Shown: positions 1-8,774 of the stretch, piece by piece | Layout: each line of letters begins with the position of its first letter | How positions within the stretch are numbered: the first letter of the stretch is position 1 | NCBI RefSeq assembly: GCF_038148855.1 | Contig: NZ_JBBVGR010000002.1 | Coordinates: 1 to 64,000 of the forward strand | DNA from: Phycobacter sedimenti | Lineage (GTDB): Bacteria > Pseudomonadota > Alphaproteobacteria > Rhodobacterales > Rhodobacteraceae | Direction: 5' to 3' | Length of the DNA stretch: 64,000 nt | Program-made: the position numbers and the translations under genes | Notes under the pieces: model-generated | Database searches by the model: none | Seen by the model: only the letters and a program-made list of their open reading frames with translations | Told to the model about the DNA's origin: nothing

Positions 1-126
1 TTCTGTGCGACGTCACCATGGAACGGCTGCAATAACAGACTTTCAGTAAGCAAATTCGAACGCCCGCTTTGTCCCGCACAGCGGACGATCAGGCGGGCGC
101 AGAGCACACCCGCCTGACGCGATGGA
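1..126. other. Left-edge non-coding stretch
   Basis: This short stretch lies 3' of the oligoendopeptidase gene. I see no convincing gene, hairpin terminator or repeat in it. A neighbouring gene may end or begin just outside the window. Confidence 0.5.
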
Positions 127-1947
127 TCAGTCCTCCATTGCCTCCAGTTCGTCGATCATGCCCGAGATCATCGACAGGCCCTTGTCCCAAAACTTGGGAT
201 CCGAGGCATCAAGGCCGAAGGGCGCCAAGAGCTCCTTGTGGTGCTTGGATCCGCCCGCCTTCAGCATGTCGAAATACTTCTCCTGGAAGCCCTCGGGGTT
301 CTCCTCGTAGACCGAGTAGAGCGCGTTCACCAGACCGTCGCCAAATGCGTAGGCGTAGACGTAGAAGGGCGAGTGCACGAAATGCGGGATATAGGCCCAG
401 AAGGTTTCATACCCGTCCATGAAATCAAAGGCGTCGCCCAGGGACTCGGCCTGCACCGACATCCAGAGCGCGTTGATGTCATCGGGGGTCAGCTCGCCGC
501 CGCGGCGCGCCTCGTGCAGTTTGCACTCGAAGTCATAGAATGCGATCTGGCGCACGACCGTGTTGATCATGTCCTCGACCTTGCCCGCCAAGAGCACGCG
601 GCGCTCGTTCTGGTCCTTGGCCTTTTCCAGCATCTTGCGGAAGGTCAGCATCTCGCCGAACACGGAGGCGGTCTCTGCCAGCGTCAGCGGGGTCGATGAC
701 AGCATTTCACCCTGACCGGCAGCCAGCACCTGATGCACGCCATGGCCCAGCTCATGCGCAAGGGTCATCACGTCGCGCGGTTTGCCGAGGTAGTTCAGCA
801 TCACGTAGGGGTGCACCTCGGTGACGGTGGGGTGGGCAAAGGCGCCCGGCGCCTTGCCGGGTTTCACGCCCGCGTCGATCCAGCCCTTGTTGAAGAAGGG
901 ATCGGCCAGATCCGCCATGCGCGTATCAAAGGCGCCGTAAGCCTCCATCACGATATCGCGGGCCTCGTCCCAGCCCACGGTGCGGGTGACTTCCATCGGC
1001 AGGGGCGCGTTGCGGTCCCAGACCTGCATGCGGTCAAGGCCGAGCCATTTGCGCTTGAGCTCGTAATAGCGGTGCGACAGCTTGGGGTAGGCGGCGACCA
1101 CTGCCTCGCGCAGGGCCTCGACCACCTCTGGTTCCACGTCATTGGACAGGTGGCGGCCCATCTGCGCCGAAGGCATGCCGCGCCAGCGGTCGACGATTTC
1201 CTTTTCCTTGGCTTGCGTGTTGTGCACGCGGGCAAAGATCTTGATGTTGTCGGCAAAGACGCTGGCCAGTTCCCGCGCGGCGGCCTCGCGTTTGCTGCGA
1301 TCCGGGTCGGTCAGGAAATTCAGCGTGCCTTCGATGTTCATCTCTTCACCGTCGACGGTGAAGGTGAGGCCCGCGATGGTTTCATCGAACAGCTTTTCCC
1401 AGGCATCGCCAACCACACCCAGATCGTGCAGGAATTTTTCCAGCTCATCGGACAGCTGGTAGGGCTTCATCGCCCGGATGCGGCGGAAGACGGGTTCGTA
1501 GCGGGCCAGATCGGCATTGGCGGCAAACAGCGCCTGCAGGTGATCGTCCTCGATCCGGTTGATCTCAAGCGTGAAGAAGACCAGCGGCGTCGTGAAGACG
1601 GTGACCTTTTCCTGGCAGTCCGAGAGGAACTTGGCGCGGTCCGCATCGGTGGTCAGCTGGTAATAGCGCAGGCCGGCGAAGGACATGACTCGGCCTGCAA
1701 TGGCGTTGATCTTTTCATTGCGCAGGATGCAGTCCAGCAGACCCTTGGCGTCAAGATCCGCCAGCTTGCCTTCGTAATCGGCGGCAAATGCGCTGCATTC
1801 CTGCTCCAGCCAGTCCAGATCGCGGGCCAGTTCCGGGGCATCCACGGCGGTGTAGAGATCGGTCAGATCCCATTCCGGCAGATTGCCGAGGCTTTCGGGG
1901 CCAGAGCCTGCATTTGCGTCGCGAAGGGGGAAGGGGAGTTGGAACAT
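127..1947 (-). CDS. pepF: Oligoendopeptidase F, M3 metallopeptidase
   Basis: Cytoplasmic zinc endopeptidase of the M3/thimet family that cleaves medium-length peptides during peptide recycling. The zinc motif HELGH sits near residue 397, followed about 25 residues later by ETASVFGEML, which supplies the third glutamate ligand. The chosen ATG (start MFQLPFPL, 606 residues) has a strong AAGGAGG ribosome site four bases upstream; an in-frame ATG 20 codons further out lacks one. The length fits the PepF/M3B group. There is no signal peptide, consistent with a cytosolic enzyme. The gene appears monocistronic. Confidence 0.93.
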   Translation of the reverse strand: MFQLPFPLRDANAGSGPESLGNLPEWDLTDLYTAVDAPELARDLDWLEQECSAFAADYEGKLADLDAKGLLDCILRNEKINAIAGRVMSFAGLRYYQLTTDADRAKFLSDCQEKVTVFTTPLVFFTLEINRIEDDHLQALFAANADLARYEPVFRRIRAMKPYQLSDELEKFLHDLGVVGDAWEKLFDETIAGLTFTVDGEEMNIEGTLNFLTDPDRSKREAAARELASVFADNIKIFARVHNTQAKEKEIVDRWRGMPSAQMGRHLSNDVEPEVVEALREAVVAAYPKLSHRYYELKRKWLGLDRMQVWDRNAPLPMEVTRTVGWDEARDIVMEAYGAFDTRMADLADPFFNKGWIDAGVKPGKAPGAFAHPTVTEVHPYVMLNYLGKPRDVMTLAHELGHGVHQVLAAGQGEMLSSTPLTLAETASVFGEMLTFRKMLEKAKDQNERRVLLAGKVEDMINTVVRQIAFYDFECKLHEARRGGELTPDDINALWMSVQAESLGDAFDFMDGYETFWAYIPHFVHSPFYVYAYAFGDGLVNALYSVYEENPEGFQEKYFDMLKAGGSKHHKELLAPFGLDASDPKFWDKGLSMISGMIDELEAMED

Positions 1948-2069
1948 GGGGCCTCCTTGAAGGGTCATGTGACTGATTTGGGCACGCAAACCCGTGCCAT
2001 TTGCCAAACATCTAAGCAGGGTGGCGCGGGATCACAAGCAGTCAGCTGTCCCGGCAATGAGCCCTGCTC

Positions 2070-3029
2070 TCAGCTGCGGTATTGATTGAACAGAGCGCAC
2101 ATGCGGTCAAAGGTATGCTGGCGGATGGCTGGGCCTTCCATCACCACCTCGTGCTGGGCCCCCTGAACCAGGTCCAGCTCTCCGCCCGGCCAGCGGCGCA
2201 TCCGTTCATGCACGGCCTCTGCGTTCACGATCTGCTCGTCACTGCCCAGAAAGGTGACGCAGGGCAGCGCCGGAGAGGGCAGGGTTGCCAGCCGCGCACA
2301 TTCCTTCAGGCTTTCGCTCAGCCAGTGTACCGTGGGGCCACCAAGCGTCAGATCGGGTTCTGCTTCCAGCTGTTCCTGCATGAAACGGTACATGTCCGCA
2401 TCATTCGTCAGGGTGTTGCCCTCGTAAGGGGCGCTTTGCACATAGTGCCCTTTGGTGGTGGTCGGAGCGCGCATGGCGCTGAAACCAAAAATGGGCGCCA
2501 AAGTGCCAAGAATGCGGGCAACAGGCTGCATGGCGGGGGGGATCTGGATGCCCCACATCGGCCCGGTAAAGGCGCAGGCCTTGACCGGCAGCCCTTCGAT
2601 CAGGGCCCGCAGGCCGATTGCGCCGCCCATGGAGTGTGCCAGCAGGAACCAGGGTTTGGGCAGATCCAGCGCTTCGGCGAGTTTCACTGTTGCGCGCACG
2701 TCGCGCTGGAAATCGGGAAAATGATCCACGTGACCGAGCAGACGGTCATCCAGCATGCGATCGGCAATGCCCTGACCACGCCAGTCAATCGCAAGGCTCG
2801 CAAAGCCGCGCTTGCCCAGATCGACCGCTGCGGGCCCGTATTTCTCGACATATTCGGTGCGCCCCGGAAAGATCAGGACGGTGCCCCTGATCGCCTCGTG
2901 CGCCGTACCTTTGGGCAGCCAATGGCCCACGCGAATGCGCAGGCCATCTTCGCACGAGACCCAATGTGCCGCTCCCCCCTCTGGTCCGTCAGCGATCTCA
3001 CCGAAGTACGGGGCAGGGGTCAGCTCCAT
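2070..3029 (-). CDS. pldB: Alpha/beta hydrolase, lysophospholipase L2-like
   Basis: Serine hydrolase of the alpha/beta fold, 319 residues, resembling PldB/monoacylglycerol lipases that hydrolyse lysophospholipids or monoglycerides. The nucleophile elbow AHSMGG puts the catalytic serine at residue 133. A later LGSDEQIV segment and a QHE near residue 296 are the likely acid and histidine of the triad. The start has an AAAGGAGA ribosome site. There is no signal peptide. Substrate cannot be settled from sequence; the PldB name follows the family resemblance and placement is not diagnostic. Confidence 0.8.
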   Translation of the reverse strand: MELTPAPYFGEIADGPEGGAAHWVSCEDGLRIRVGHWLPKGTAHEAIRGTVLIFPGRTEYVEKYGPAAVDLGKRGFASLAIDWRGQGIADRMLDDRLLGHVDHFPDFQRDVRATVKLAEALDLPKPWFLLAHSMGGAIGLRALIEGLPVKACAFTGPMWGIQIPPAMQPVARILGTLAPIFGFSAMRAPTTTKGHYVQSAPYEGNTLTNDADMYRFMQEQLEAEPDLTLGGPTVHWLSESLKECARLATLPSPALPCVTFLGSDEQIVNAEAVHERMRRWPGGELDLVQGAQHEVVMEGPAIRQHTFDRMCALFNQYRS

Positions 3030-3083
3030 CAGGGGTCTCCTTTGGTCGGCCCAGTGGTCGGGCCGTAGTGTAGGTTTTGGCGA

Positions 3084-3374
3084 TCAGGCCAGGGCCGAAG
3101 CCAGCTTCATCGCGGTGCCCATGTCGCCGTCAACGGTCAGTTTGCCGGACATGAAGGCGGCGGTGGGGTTCAGTTCACCTGACAGGATCGCCTCGAAGGT
3201 TTCAGCATCTGCGGACATTGTCACGTCAGTCTCGTCATCGCTGACACGCGCGCCGTCGCTGTCCAGCACGATGGCGCCCATATCCTCGATCTGGAACTTG
3301 GCGCTGCCGTCAAATCCGCCGCCGTCCATTTTTGCGTTCAGGGCCTCTGCGGCTTGTGTCAGGGTGTCGCTCAT
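3084..3374 (-). CDS. SCP2 sterol-binding domain protein
   Basis: A 96-residue protein made of a single SCP2-type lipid-binding domain. Such stand-alone domains bind fatty acyl or sterol-like ligands in a hydrophobic tunnel and are widespread in Rhodobacterales. The pattern ELNPTAAFMSGKLTVDGDMG near residues 65-85 is the typical SCP2 signature. A GAGGAA ribosome site precedes the ATG. It lies 54 bases upstream of the hydrolase gene on the same strand, so the two may be co-transcribed, which would fit a shared role in lipid handling (inference). Confidence 0.85.
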   Translation of the reverse strand: MSDTLTQAAEALNAKMDGGGFDGSAKFQIEDMGAIVLDSDGARVSDDETDVTMSADAETFEAILSGELNPTAAFMSGKLTVDGDMGTAMKLASALA

Positions 3375-3473
3375 CGGTCATTCCTCGCTCATTTGCACGG
3401 GCATCGCATTTTTGTGTGAAGCTTTCGTCTACGCCACTGGTAAATACGCTGCCTTGGGTTACATTGCTTTATC

Positions 3474-4049
3474 ATGATTGCAAATGTTCCGAACCTCAAA
3501 GCTATCGTGGCGGCAACGGCGCTGACAGTCACGTTTTCCCTGCCTTCTGGGGCGGCTGCACAGGCCGTGACGCCTCCGTCTGAGGCGGAACTCCTGAGTG
3601 AGCTGGCACAGGCCGACCCGGTGGATGCCAATGCCATCGAACGGGAACTGCAGGCGCTTTGGGGCAAAAGCGGTTCTCCGGCCATGGATCTGCTGCTGAA
3701 ACGGGGCACTCAGGCGCTTGAGCGGGGCGAAACCTTGGTCGCGATCGAACATTTGACAGCACTCACTGACCATGCGCCTGGATTCGCCCGCGGCTGGTAT
3801 GAACGCGCCCGCGCTTATTTCGTGGCGGGGCTTTACGGCCCGTCGGTGGCCGATCTGGAATACGCGCTTGCGCTCAATCCCAATGATTACGACGCGATCT
3901 TTGCGCTGGGCACGATCTTTGAACAGTTCCGGGATCCCAACAACGCCTATGCCGCCTATTTGCGCGCCAAGGCTATACATCCCAACCACGAGGAAGTAAC
4001 CAAGGCGCTCGACCGATTGGCGCCTCTGGTCGAGGGCAAGGAACTATAG
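3474..4049 (+). CDS. Secreted tetratricopeptide-repeat protein
   Basis: A 191-residue protein with an N-terminal signal peptide (hydrophobic stretch about residues 9-28, AAAQA cleavage region) and at least two TPR units: ARGWYERARAYFVAGLYGPSVADLEYALALNP-type helices around residues 105-135 and a following unit to about residue 170. TPR modules mediate protein-protein contacts, here in the periplasm. No enzymatic motif is visible. It ends 20 bases before the helicase gene and points the same way, so co-transcription is possible. Ribosome site at the start is poor. Confidence 0.75.
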   Translation: MIANVPNLKAIVAATALTVTFSLPSGAAAQAVTPPSEAELLSELAQADPVDANAIERELQALWGKSGSPAMDLLLKRGTQALERGETLVAIEHLTALTDHAPGFARGWYERARAYFVAGLYGPSVADLEYALALNPNDYDAIFALGTIFEQFRDPNNAYAAYLRAKAIHPNHEEVTKALDRLAPLVEGKEL

Positions 4050-4069
4050 GCCCCGCCGGGGTGGCTCTT

Positions 4070-7012
4070 ATGGCAAACGCATCACGGGTCGTGGCCGTTC
4101 TTGGCCCGACCAATACAGGCAAAACTCACTACGCAATCGACAGGATGCTGGGCTATCGCACCGGCATCATGGGCTTTCCGCTGCGCCTTCTGGCGCGTGA
4201 GGTCTATGACAAGGTCGTCGCGGCCCGCGGTCCGTCGGTGGTGGCGCTTGTCACCGGCGAAGAGCGCATCGTGCCGCCCCGCGCCCAGTACTGGATCTGC
4301 ACGGTCGAGGCGATGCCCGAAGGGATGGGGTGCGATTTCCTTGCCGTGGACGAGATCCAGCTTTGCGCCGACCCCGAGCGCGGCCATGTTTTCACCGACC
4401 GCCTTCTGCGCGCGCGCGGCACCCATGAGACTCTGTTTCTGGGCGCCGATACCATGCGCGGGCCAATCCAGGCCTTGGTGCCCGGCGTGGAGTTTGTTCG
4501 CCGCGAGCGCATGTCGGATCTGGTCTATTCCGGGTCGAAGAAGATCAGCCGGATGCCGCCGCGCACTGCAATCGTCGGCTTTTCGGTCGACAACGTCTAC
4601 GCCATCGCTGAGCTGATCCGCCGCCAAAAAGGCGGCGCGGCGGTTGTGATGGGCGCGCTCAGCCCCCGCACGCGCAACGCTCAGGTAGAGCTCTATCAGA
4701 ACGGCGAAGTCGACTATCTCGTGGCCACCGATGCCATCGGCATGGGGCTGAACCTTGATATCGACCACGTTGCCTTTGCCTCGACCAGCAAATTCGACGG
4801 CCGCCGGATGCGCCCCCTTGCCCCCAATGAACTGGCCCAGATCGCGGGCCGCGCGGGGCGGGGGATGAGCCATGGCTCCTTTGGCGTCACCGGCGATGCC
4901 CGCCCCTTGGACGAGGGCACGGCACAGGCGATCATGGAGCATCGTTTCACGCCGCTGAAGAAACTCAACTGGCGCTCCGCGGCCTTGCAGTTCGGCACGG
5001 TTGAGGCATTGATCCGCTCGCTGGAAGCCAGCCCTGACGATGAGGTGTTGATCAAGGCGCGCGAGGCCGATGACCTGATGGCGCTGAAGGCGTTGTCGCA
5101 GGATCCGGAGATTCTGGCCCGCACCACCAATGCGCCTTCGGTGCGCCTGTTGTGGGATGTGTGCCGTATTCCTGATTTCCGCGGCATCAGCCACACGGAA
5201 CATGCCTCGCTGTTGCGGGGGATATTCGATCACCTCCACGGCGGTGGTGTCGTGCCCGACGATTGGATGGCGCGGCAGATCAAAAGGATCGACCGGACGG
5301 ACGGAAACATTGACGTATTGTCCAAACGGCTGGCATTTATCCGCACATGGACCTATGTGGCCCAGCGGAAAGGCTGGCTGCGTGATGAAAGTCATTGGCG
5401 CGAGCACACGCGCGCTGTAGAAGACAGGTTGTCGGACGCACTGCACGAGCGGCTGACTGAAAAATTTGTGGACCGGCGCACATCCGTGCTTTTGCGCCGG
5501 CTCAAACAGAAGGAGGCCCTTTTGGCCGAAGTGAATGACAAGGGTGAAGTGACCGTCGAAGGCGAATTTGTCGGACGGCTCGAAGGGTTCCGGTTCTCGC
5601 CTGACAAGGGCGCAGAGGGTGCCGAGGCAAAGGCGCTGAAATCTGCGTCCATGCAGGCGCTGTTGCCGCATTTTCATCTGCGGGCGGACCGGTTCTACAA
5701 CGCACCCGATACCGAAATCGATTTCACCGAACAGGGCGGCCTCATGTGGGGCGACAGCGCGGTGGGCAAACTGGTTGCCGGGGCGGATCCGCTTACACCG
5801 GGTGTGCAGGTCTTCGTGGATGATGCTGCTGGAACCGAGGTTGCGCAAAAGGTCGAACGCCGCCTGCAGCATTTCATCAGCCGCAAGATCCAGGCCCTGT
5901 TCGAGCCGCTGTTGAACCTGCAAAAAGATGAGGAGCTGAACGGTCTCGCCCGTGGCTTTGCCTTCCGCATGGTCGAGGCGCTGGGCCTTCTGCCCCGTCA
6001 AGACGTCGCGCAGGAGGTCAAGGATCTTGACCAGGACGCCCGTGGCGCGCTGCGCAAACATGGACTGCGCTTCGGTCAGTTCACCATCTTCATGCCGCTG
6101 CTGCTGAAACCCGCCCCGACGCGCCTGCGTCTGGTGCTGTGGTCGCTGGCGAACGGTCTGCAGGAATTCCCCGAGGCACCGCCGCCGGGTCTGGTCACCG
6201 TGCCGACGCTGAAGGATGCGCCCGAAGGCTATGACACCATGTCCGGCTACCGCGCCGCGGGCGATCGTATGATCCGTGTCGACATGCTGGAACGTCTGGC
6301 CGACATGCTGCGCGCCGAGGACAGCCGCGGCGGTTTCGAAGCCAAGCCCGACATGCTGTCGATCACCGGCATGACGCTTGAGCAATTCGCCGACCTGATG
6401 CAGGGCCTTGGCTACCGCGCCGAACAAGGCGAGCGGGAGAAGGTCAAACCCGTGGATGCGGTGGTGACCGAAACCGGAACGCCTGCAGAAGGCCAGCCCG
6501 TCATGGACGCGGCCGCCGCAGTCGAGAACACGCCTGCGGCCGCTCCGGCTGGCGAAGGGGAGGCAACCCCGGCGGATGTCGTGCCCGAGGCGGCGGCGAT
6601 CGAGGATGCAGGTGTTGCCCCGGTTGCAGAAACTGCACCCGAGGCGGAAGCAGCCGAACCCGTGGCCGAAGTGGCCGAGAATGAAACACCGACCGGCGCG
6701 GCGGCGGATGCGGCTGTTGATGCACCTGAAATCGAGATCTTCTACACCTTCACCTGGGGTGGCCGTGCCCGCCAGCAGGGCGGCGGACGCGGCCAGCGTC
6801 GCGGCCAGGAGGCTCAGGGCGGCGCAGGTGGCGGCAAGGGCAAACCCCGTGGTGCCAAGGGTGGCCCGGGCAAGCCCGGCGGCAAGAAGGGCGGACGCCC
6901 GCAGCAGCAGGGGGGCAAGACCTATTCGGCCCGCCCGCCCAAGAAGGAAAAGCAGATCGACCCCGACAACCCCTTCGCTGCGGCGCTCATGGGGCTGAAA
7001 CAGGGCGACTGA
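4070..7012 (+). CDS. SUV3-like DExH RNA helicase with low-complexity tail
   Basis: ATP-dependent helicase of the SUV3/mitochondrial-degradosome type, found widely in alphaproteobacteria. Walker A is GPTNTGKT within the first 25 residues, and motif II is DEIQ in FLAVDEIQLC. Motif VI is QIAGRAGRG near residues 262-270. The helicase core covers roughly residues 1-450, followed by a SUV3-type C-terminal region. From about residue 800 the chain becomes Ala/Pro/Glu-rich, then strongly Gly/Arg/Lys-rich (GGRARQQGGGRGQRR-like), a probable RNA-binding tail. An in-frame GTG three codons upstream is possible; ATG at 4070 is preferred. The S4 RNA-binding gene begins 6 bases downstream, suggesting a linked role in RNA turnover or ribosome work (inference). 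Confidence 0.88.
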   Translation: MANASRVVAVLGPTNTGKTHYAIDRMLGYRTGIMGFPLRLLAREVYDKVVAARGPSVVALVTGEERIVPPRAQYWICTVEAMPEGMGCDFLAVDEIQLCADPERGHVFTDRLLRARGTHETLFLGADTMRGPIQALVPGVEFVRRERMSDLVYSGSKKISRMPPRTAIVGFSVDNVYAIAELIRRQKGGAAVVMGALSPRTRNAQVELYQNGEVDYLVATDAIGMGLNLDIDHVAFASTSKFDGRRMRPLAPNELAQIAGRAGRGMSHGSFGVTGDARPLDEGTAQAIMEHRFTPLKKLNWRSAALQFGTVEALIRSLEASPDDEVLIKAREADDLMALKALSQDPEILARTTNAPSVRLLWDVCRIPDFRGISHTEHASLLRGIFDHLHGGGVVPDDWMARQIKRIDRTDGNIDVLSKRLAFIRTWTYVAQRKGWLRDESHWREHTRAVEDRLSDALHERLTEKFVDRRTSVLLRRLKQKEALLAEVNDKGEVTVEGEFVGRLEGFRFSPDKGAEGAEAKALKSASMQALLPHFHLRADRFYNAPDTEIDFTEQGGLMWGDSAVGKLVAGADPLTPGVQVFVDDAAGTEVAQKVERRLQHFISRKIQALFEPLLNLQKDEELNGLARGFAFRMVEALGLLPRQDVAQEVKDLDQDARGALRKHGLRFGQFTIFMPLLLKPAPTRLRLVLWSLANGLQEFPEAPPPGLVTVPTLKDAPEGYDTMSGYRAAGDRMIRVDMLERLADMLRAEDSRGGFEAKPDMLSITGMTLEQFADLMQGLGYRAEQGEREKVKPVDAVVTETGTPAEGQPVMDAAAAVENTPAAAPAGEGEATPADVVPEAAAIEDAGVAPVAETAPEAEAAEPVAEVAENETPTGAAADAAVDAPEIEIFYTFTWGGRARQQGGGRGQRRGQEAQGGAGGGKGKPRGAKGGPGKPGGKKGGRPQQQGGKTYSARPPKKEKQIDPDNPFAAALMGLKQGD

Positions 7013-7018
7013 TCCGCG

Positions 7019-7393
7019 ATGGAGGGCGCAGCCGCCAAGATCCGTATCGACAAGTGGCTATGGCATGCGCGGTTCTTCAAGACCCGCAGCCTGGCCGCCA
7101 AACAGGTCAGCGCGGGTCATGTGCGGCTCAACTCCGACAAGGTTTCGAAACCGGCTCAGAGCGTCTCTCCTGGGGACGTTCTGACCTTTCCTCAGGGGCG
7201 GCAGATTCGCGTCGTCCGCGTCGAAGCCATCGGTGAGCGGCGCGGTCCCGCCCCCGAGGCCCAGGCGCTCTACCATGATATGACCGAAAAGCAGGAAACC
7301 GTTCCGGACAATCCCCGGTTCGAGGGAAAGGGGCGCCCTGACAAGAAATCCCGCAGAGCGCTTGATCTTACCCGCGGTCGCGACATCTATTGA
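7019..7393 (+). CDS. S4-domain RNA-binding protein, Hsp15-like
   Basis: A 124-residue protein whose N-terminal half is an S4 RNA-binding domain (IRIDKWLWHARFFKTRSLAA, then VRLNSDKVSKPAQSVSPGD). Hsp15/HslR relatives bind stalled 50S subunits carrying nascent peptidyl-tRNA. The C-terminus is basic (GRPDKKSRRALDLTRGRD), as in alphaproteobacterial homologues. It starts 6 bases after the helicase stop and very probably shares its transcript. Function in this organism is inferred from family only. Confidence 0.85.
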   Translation: MEGAAAKIRIDKWLWHARFFKTRSLAAKQVSAGHVRLNSDKVSKPAQSVSPGDVLTFPQGRQIRVVRVEAIGERRGPAPEAQALYHDMTEKQETVPDNPRFEGKGRPDKKSRRALDLTRGRDIY

Positions 7394-7456
7394 CGTCTTG
7401 AAGATAACGCCGCGCTGGATTAGCTAAGCGTCAAACAGAAAACGGGACCTGGCCTC

Positions 7457-7795
7457 ATGACCTATGTCGTTACGGAAAACTGCATCGCCTGCAAATACAC
7501 CGATTGTGTCGAGGTGTGCCCGGTCGACTGTTTCTACGAGGGCGAGAACACGCTGGTGATCCATCCCGACGAATGCATCGATTGCGGCGTTTGCGAGCCT
7601 GAATGCCCCGCCGATGCGATCCGTCCCGACACCGAGCCGGACATGGAGAAATGGGTGGAGTTCAACCGGAAATACTCCGAGATGTGGCCTGTCATCGTCT
7701 CCAAGAAAGACCCGCTTCCCGGCGCCGAAGAACGTGATGGCGAAGAGGGGAAAATGGAGAAGTACTTCTCCGAGGCGCCGGGCGAAGGCGGCTGA
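7457..7795 (+). CDS. fdxA: 7Fe-8S ferredoxin
   Basis: A 112-residue ferredoxin of the FdxA type, a soluble electron carrier. The N-terminal half has the seven-iron pattern: CIACKYTDCVEVCP, in which the altered spacing gives a [3Fe-4S] site with C-x7-C, followed by CIDCGVCEPECP for the [4Fe-4S] cluster. The C-terminal extension with WVEFNRKYSEMWP is characteristic of FdxA in proteobacteria. It follows the helicase/S4 pair by 63 bases on the same strand. Confidence 0.93.
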   Translation: MTYVVTENCIACKYTDCVEVCPVDCFYEGENTLVIHPDECIDCGVCEPECPADAIRPDTEPDMEKWVEFNRKYSEMWPVIVSKKDPLPGAEERDGEEGKMEKYFSEAPGEGG

Positions 7796-8169
7796 TACTC
7801 CGGGCTGAGCGCGGCCTGTCGATGGGTGCGCGCCTCTGCGCGATTCGCGCATCGGGTCTTCGCGAAGGGGCAGCGCTCCAGTCGCAGGTCGGCCTTCCAA
7901 CGGCGAAATGCCTTTAAATTAGACGTTTGCGCCGGGTGTCCGCGGCTCTGTCAGGCTGCCTTCCGACAGGCCCTGTTTTGTGGTATTATCATTCTCCAAT
8001 ACCCAGAGTGAGAGAGATATGCCTGACCTGCCGGATGCGTTCTTGTGCAACTTGGGCAGTTTTTCTGCGGCTATAGCGTGAGCGCGGATCGCTCGAAGTG
8101 ATCCGCCTCAGGTGCTTTTGTCGTTGTTGTGTCGGCCAGCCAGCCGACGAAGTGCAAGGAAAGACCTGT
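7796..8169. other. Intergenic leader region upstream of carD
   Basis: About 370 bases without a convincing gene. Two structured elements stand out: an inverted repeat GGTATT-N10-AATACC at 7982-8003, and a 10-bp hairpin at 8084-8106 whose arms pair with one G-U and a three-base loop. The region is likely to carry the carD promoter, but I could not place clear -35/-10 boxes. Confidence 0.5.
8084..8106 (+). promoter_or_regulatory. Stable hairpin in the carD 5' leader
   Basis: Arms GCGGATCGCT (8084-8093) and AGTGATCCGC (8097-8106) form a ten-pair stem closed by a CGA loop, 63 bases before the carD ATG. It is followed by a moderately T-rich stretch (CTTTTGTCGTTGTTG). It could be an operator, an attenuator or an RNA-stability element; sequence alone does not decide. 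Confidence 0.45.
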
Positions 8170-8679
8170 ATGACCAAATCGAAGAAGCTCGAATTCCGCC
8201 CCAATGATTACGTGGTATACCCGGCCCATGGCGTCGGGCAGATCATCTCGATCGAGGAGCAGGAAGTGGCCGGCTTTGCGCTGGAGCTTTTCGTGATCAC
8301 CTTTGAAAAGGACAAGATGACCCTGCGGGTGCCGACCAACAAGGCGGCCGAAGTCGGGATGCGTTCGCTCAGCTCGCCCGATGTCATCAACCAGGCCATG
8401 AAAACCCTCAAGGGCAAGGCCAAGGTCAAGCGGGCCATGTGGTCGCGCCGCGCTCAGGAGTACGAACAGAAGATCAACTCGGGCGACCTCATTGCCATCG
8501 CCGAAGTGGTGCGCGATCTGCACCGCACCGATGATCAGCGCGAACAGAGCTATTCCGAGCGTCAGCTCTATGAAGCGGCGCTTGAGCGTCTGACCCGCGA
8601 AGTCGCGGCTGTCGCGGACGGGGATGAACTCTCCGCTGCGAAGCAGGTCGATGAGGTTCTGACCTCGCGCGCGGCCTAA
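8170..8679 (+). CDS. carD: CarD family transcriptional regulator
   Basis: A 169-residue CarD/CdnL-type protein that binds the RNA polymerase beta subunit and promoter DNA to stabilise open complexes. The N-terminal Tudor-like RNAP-interaction domain begins KLEFRPNDYVVYPAHGVG, and the helical C-terminal domain contains the basic KRAMWSRRAQEYEQK segment and a conserved tryptophan. The ATG at 8170 has an AAGGAAAG ribosome site; an in-frame upstream codon lacks support and would add 24 unlikely residues. A strong terminator hairpin follows at 8705-8733. Confidence 0.93.
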   Translation: MTKSKKLEFRPNDYVVYPAHGVGQIISIEEQEVAGFALELFVITFEKDKMTLRVPTNKAAEVGMRSLSSPDVINQAMKTLKGKAKVKRAMWSRRAQEYEQKINSGDLIAIAEVVRDLHRTDDQREQSYSERQLYEAALERLTREVAAVADGDELSAAKQVDEVLTSRAA

Positions 8680-8704
8680 GCCAGCGCCTTGACCGTTGAA
8701 ACTG

Positions 8705-8733
8705 GGGCCGCGGCAGGAACTGCGCGGCCCTTT
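8705..8733 (+). terminator. Rho-independent terminator after carD
   Basis: GGGCCGCG (8705-8712) pairs perfectly with CGCGGCCC (8723-8730), with three more pairs inside, and is followed by TTT. It lies 25 bases after the carD stop. Confidence 0.7.
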
Positions 8734-8774
8734 GTCATGCCGGGTCATGCCATGCGCCAAGAAAGACCAATCCC

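Noticed and set aside
733..2085. A long open frame antisense to oligoendopeptidase F
   Set aside because: Shadow of the GC-rich codon pattern; no start context and no recognisable fold.
4082..6427. A 781-codon open frame antisense to the RNA helicase
   Set aside because: It mirrors the high GC content of the real gene; its translation is low-complexity His/Gln/Arg-rich and has no domain, while the plus-strand frame has clear helicase motifs.
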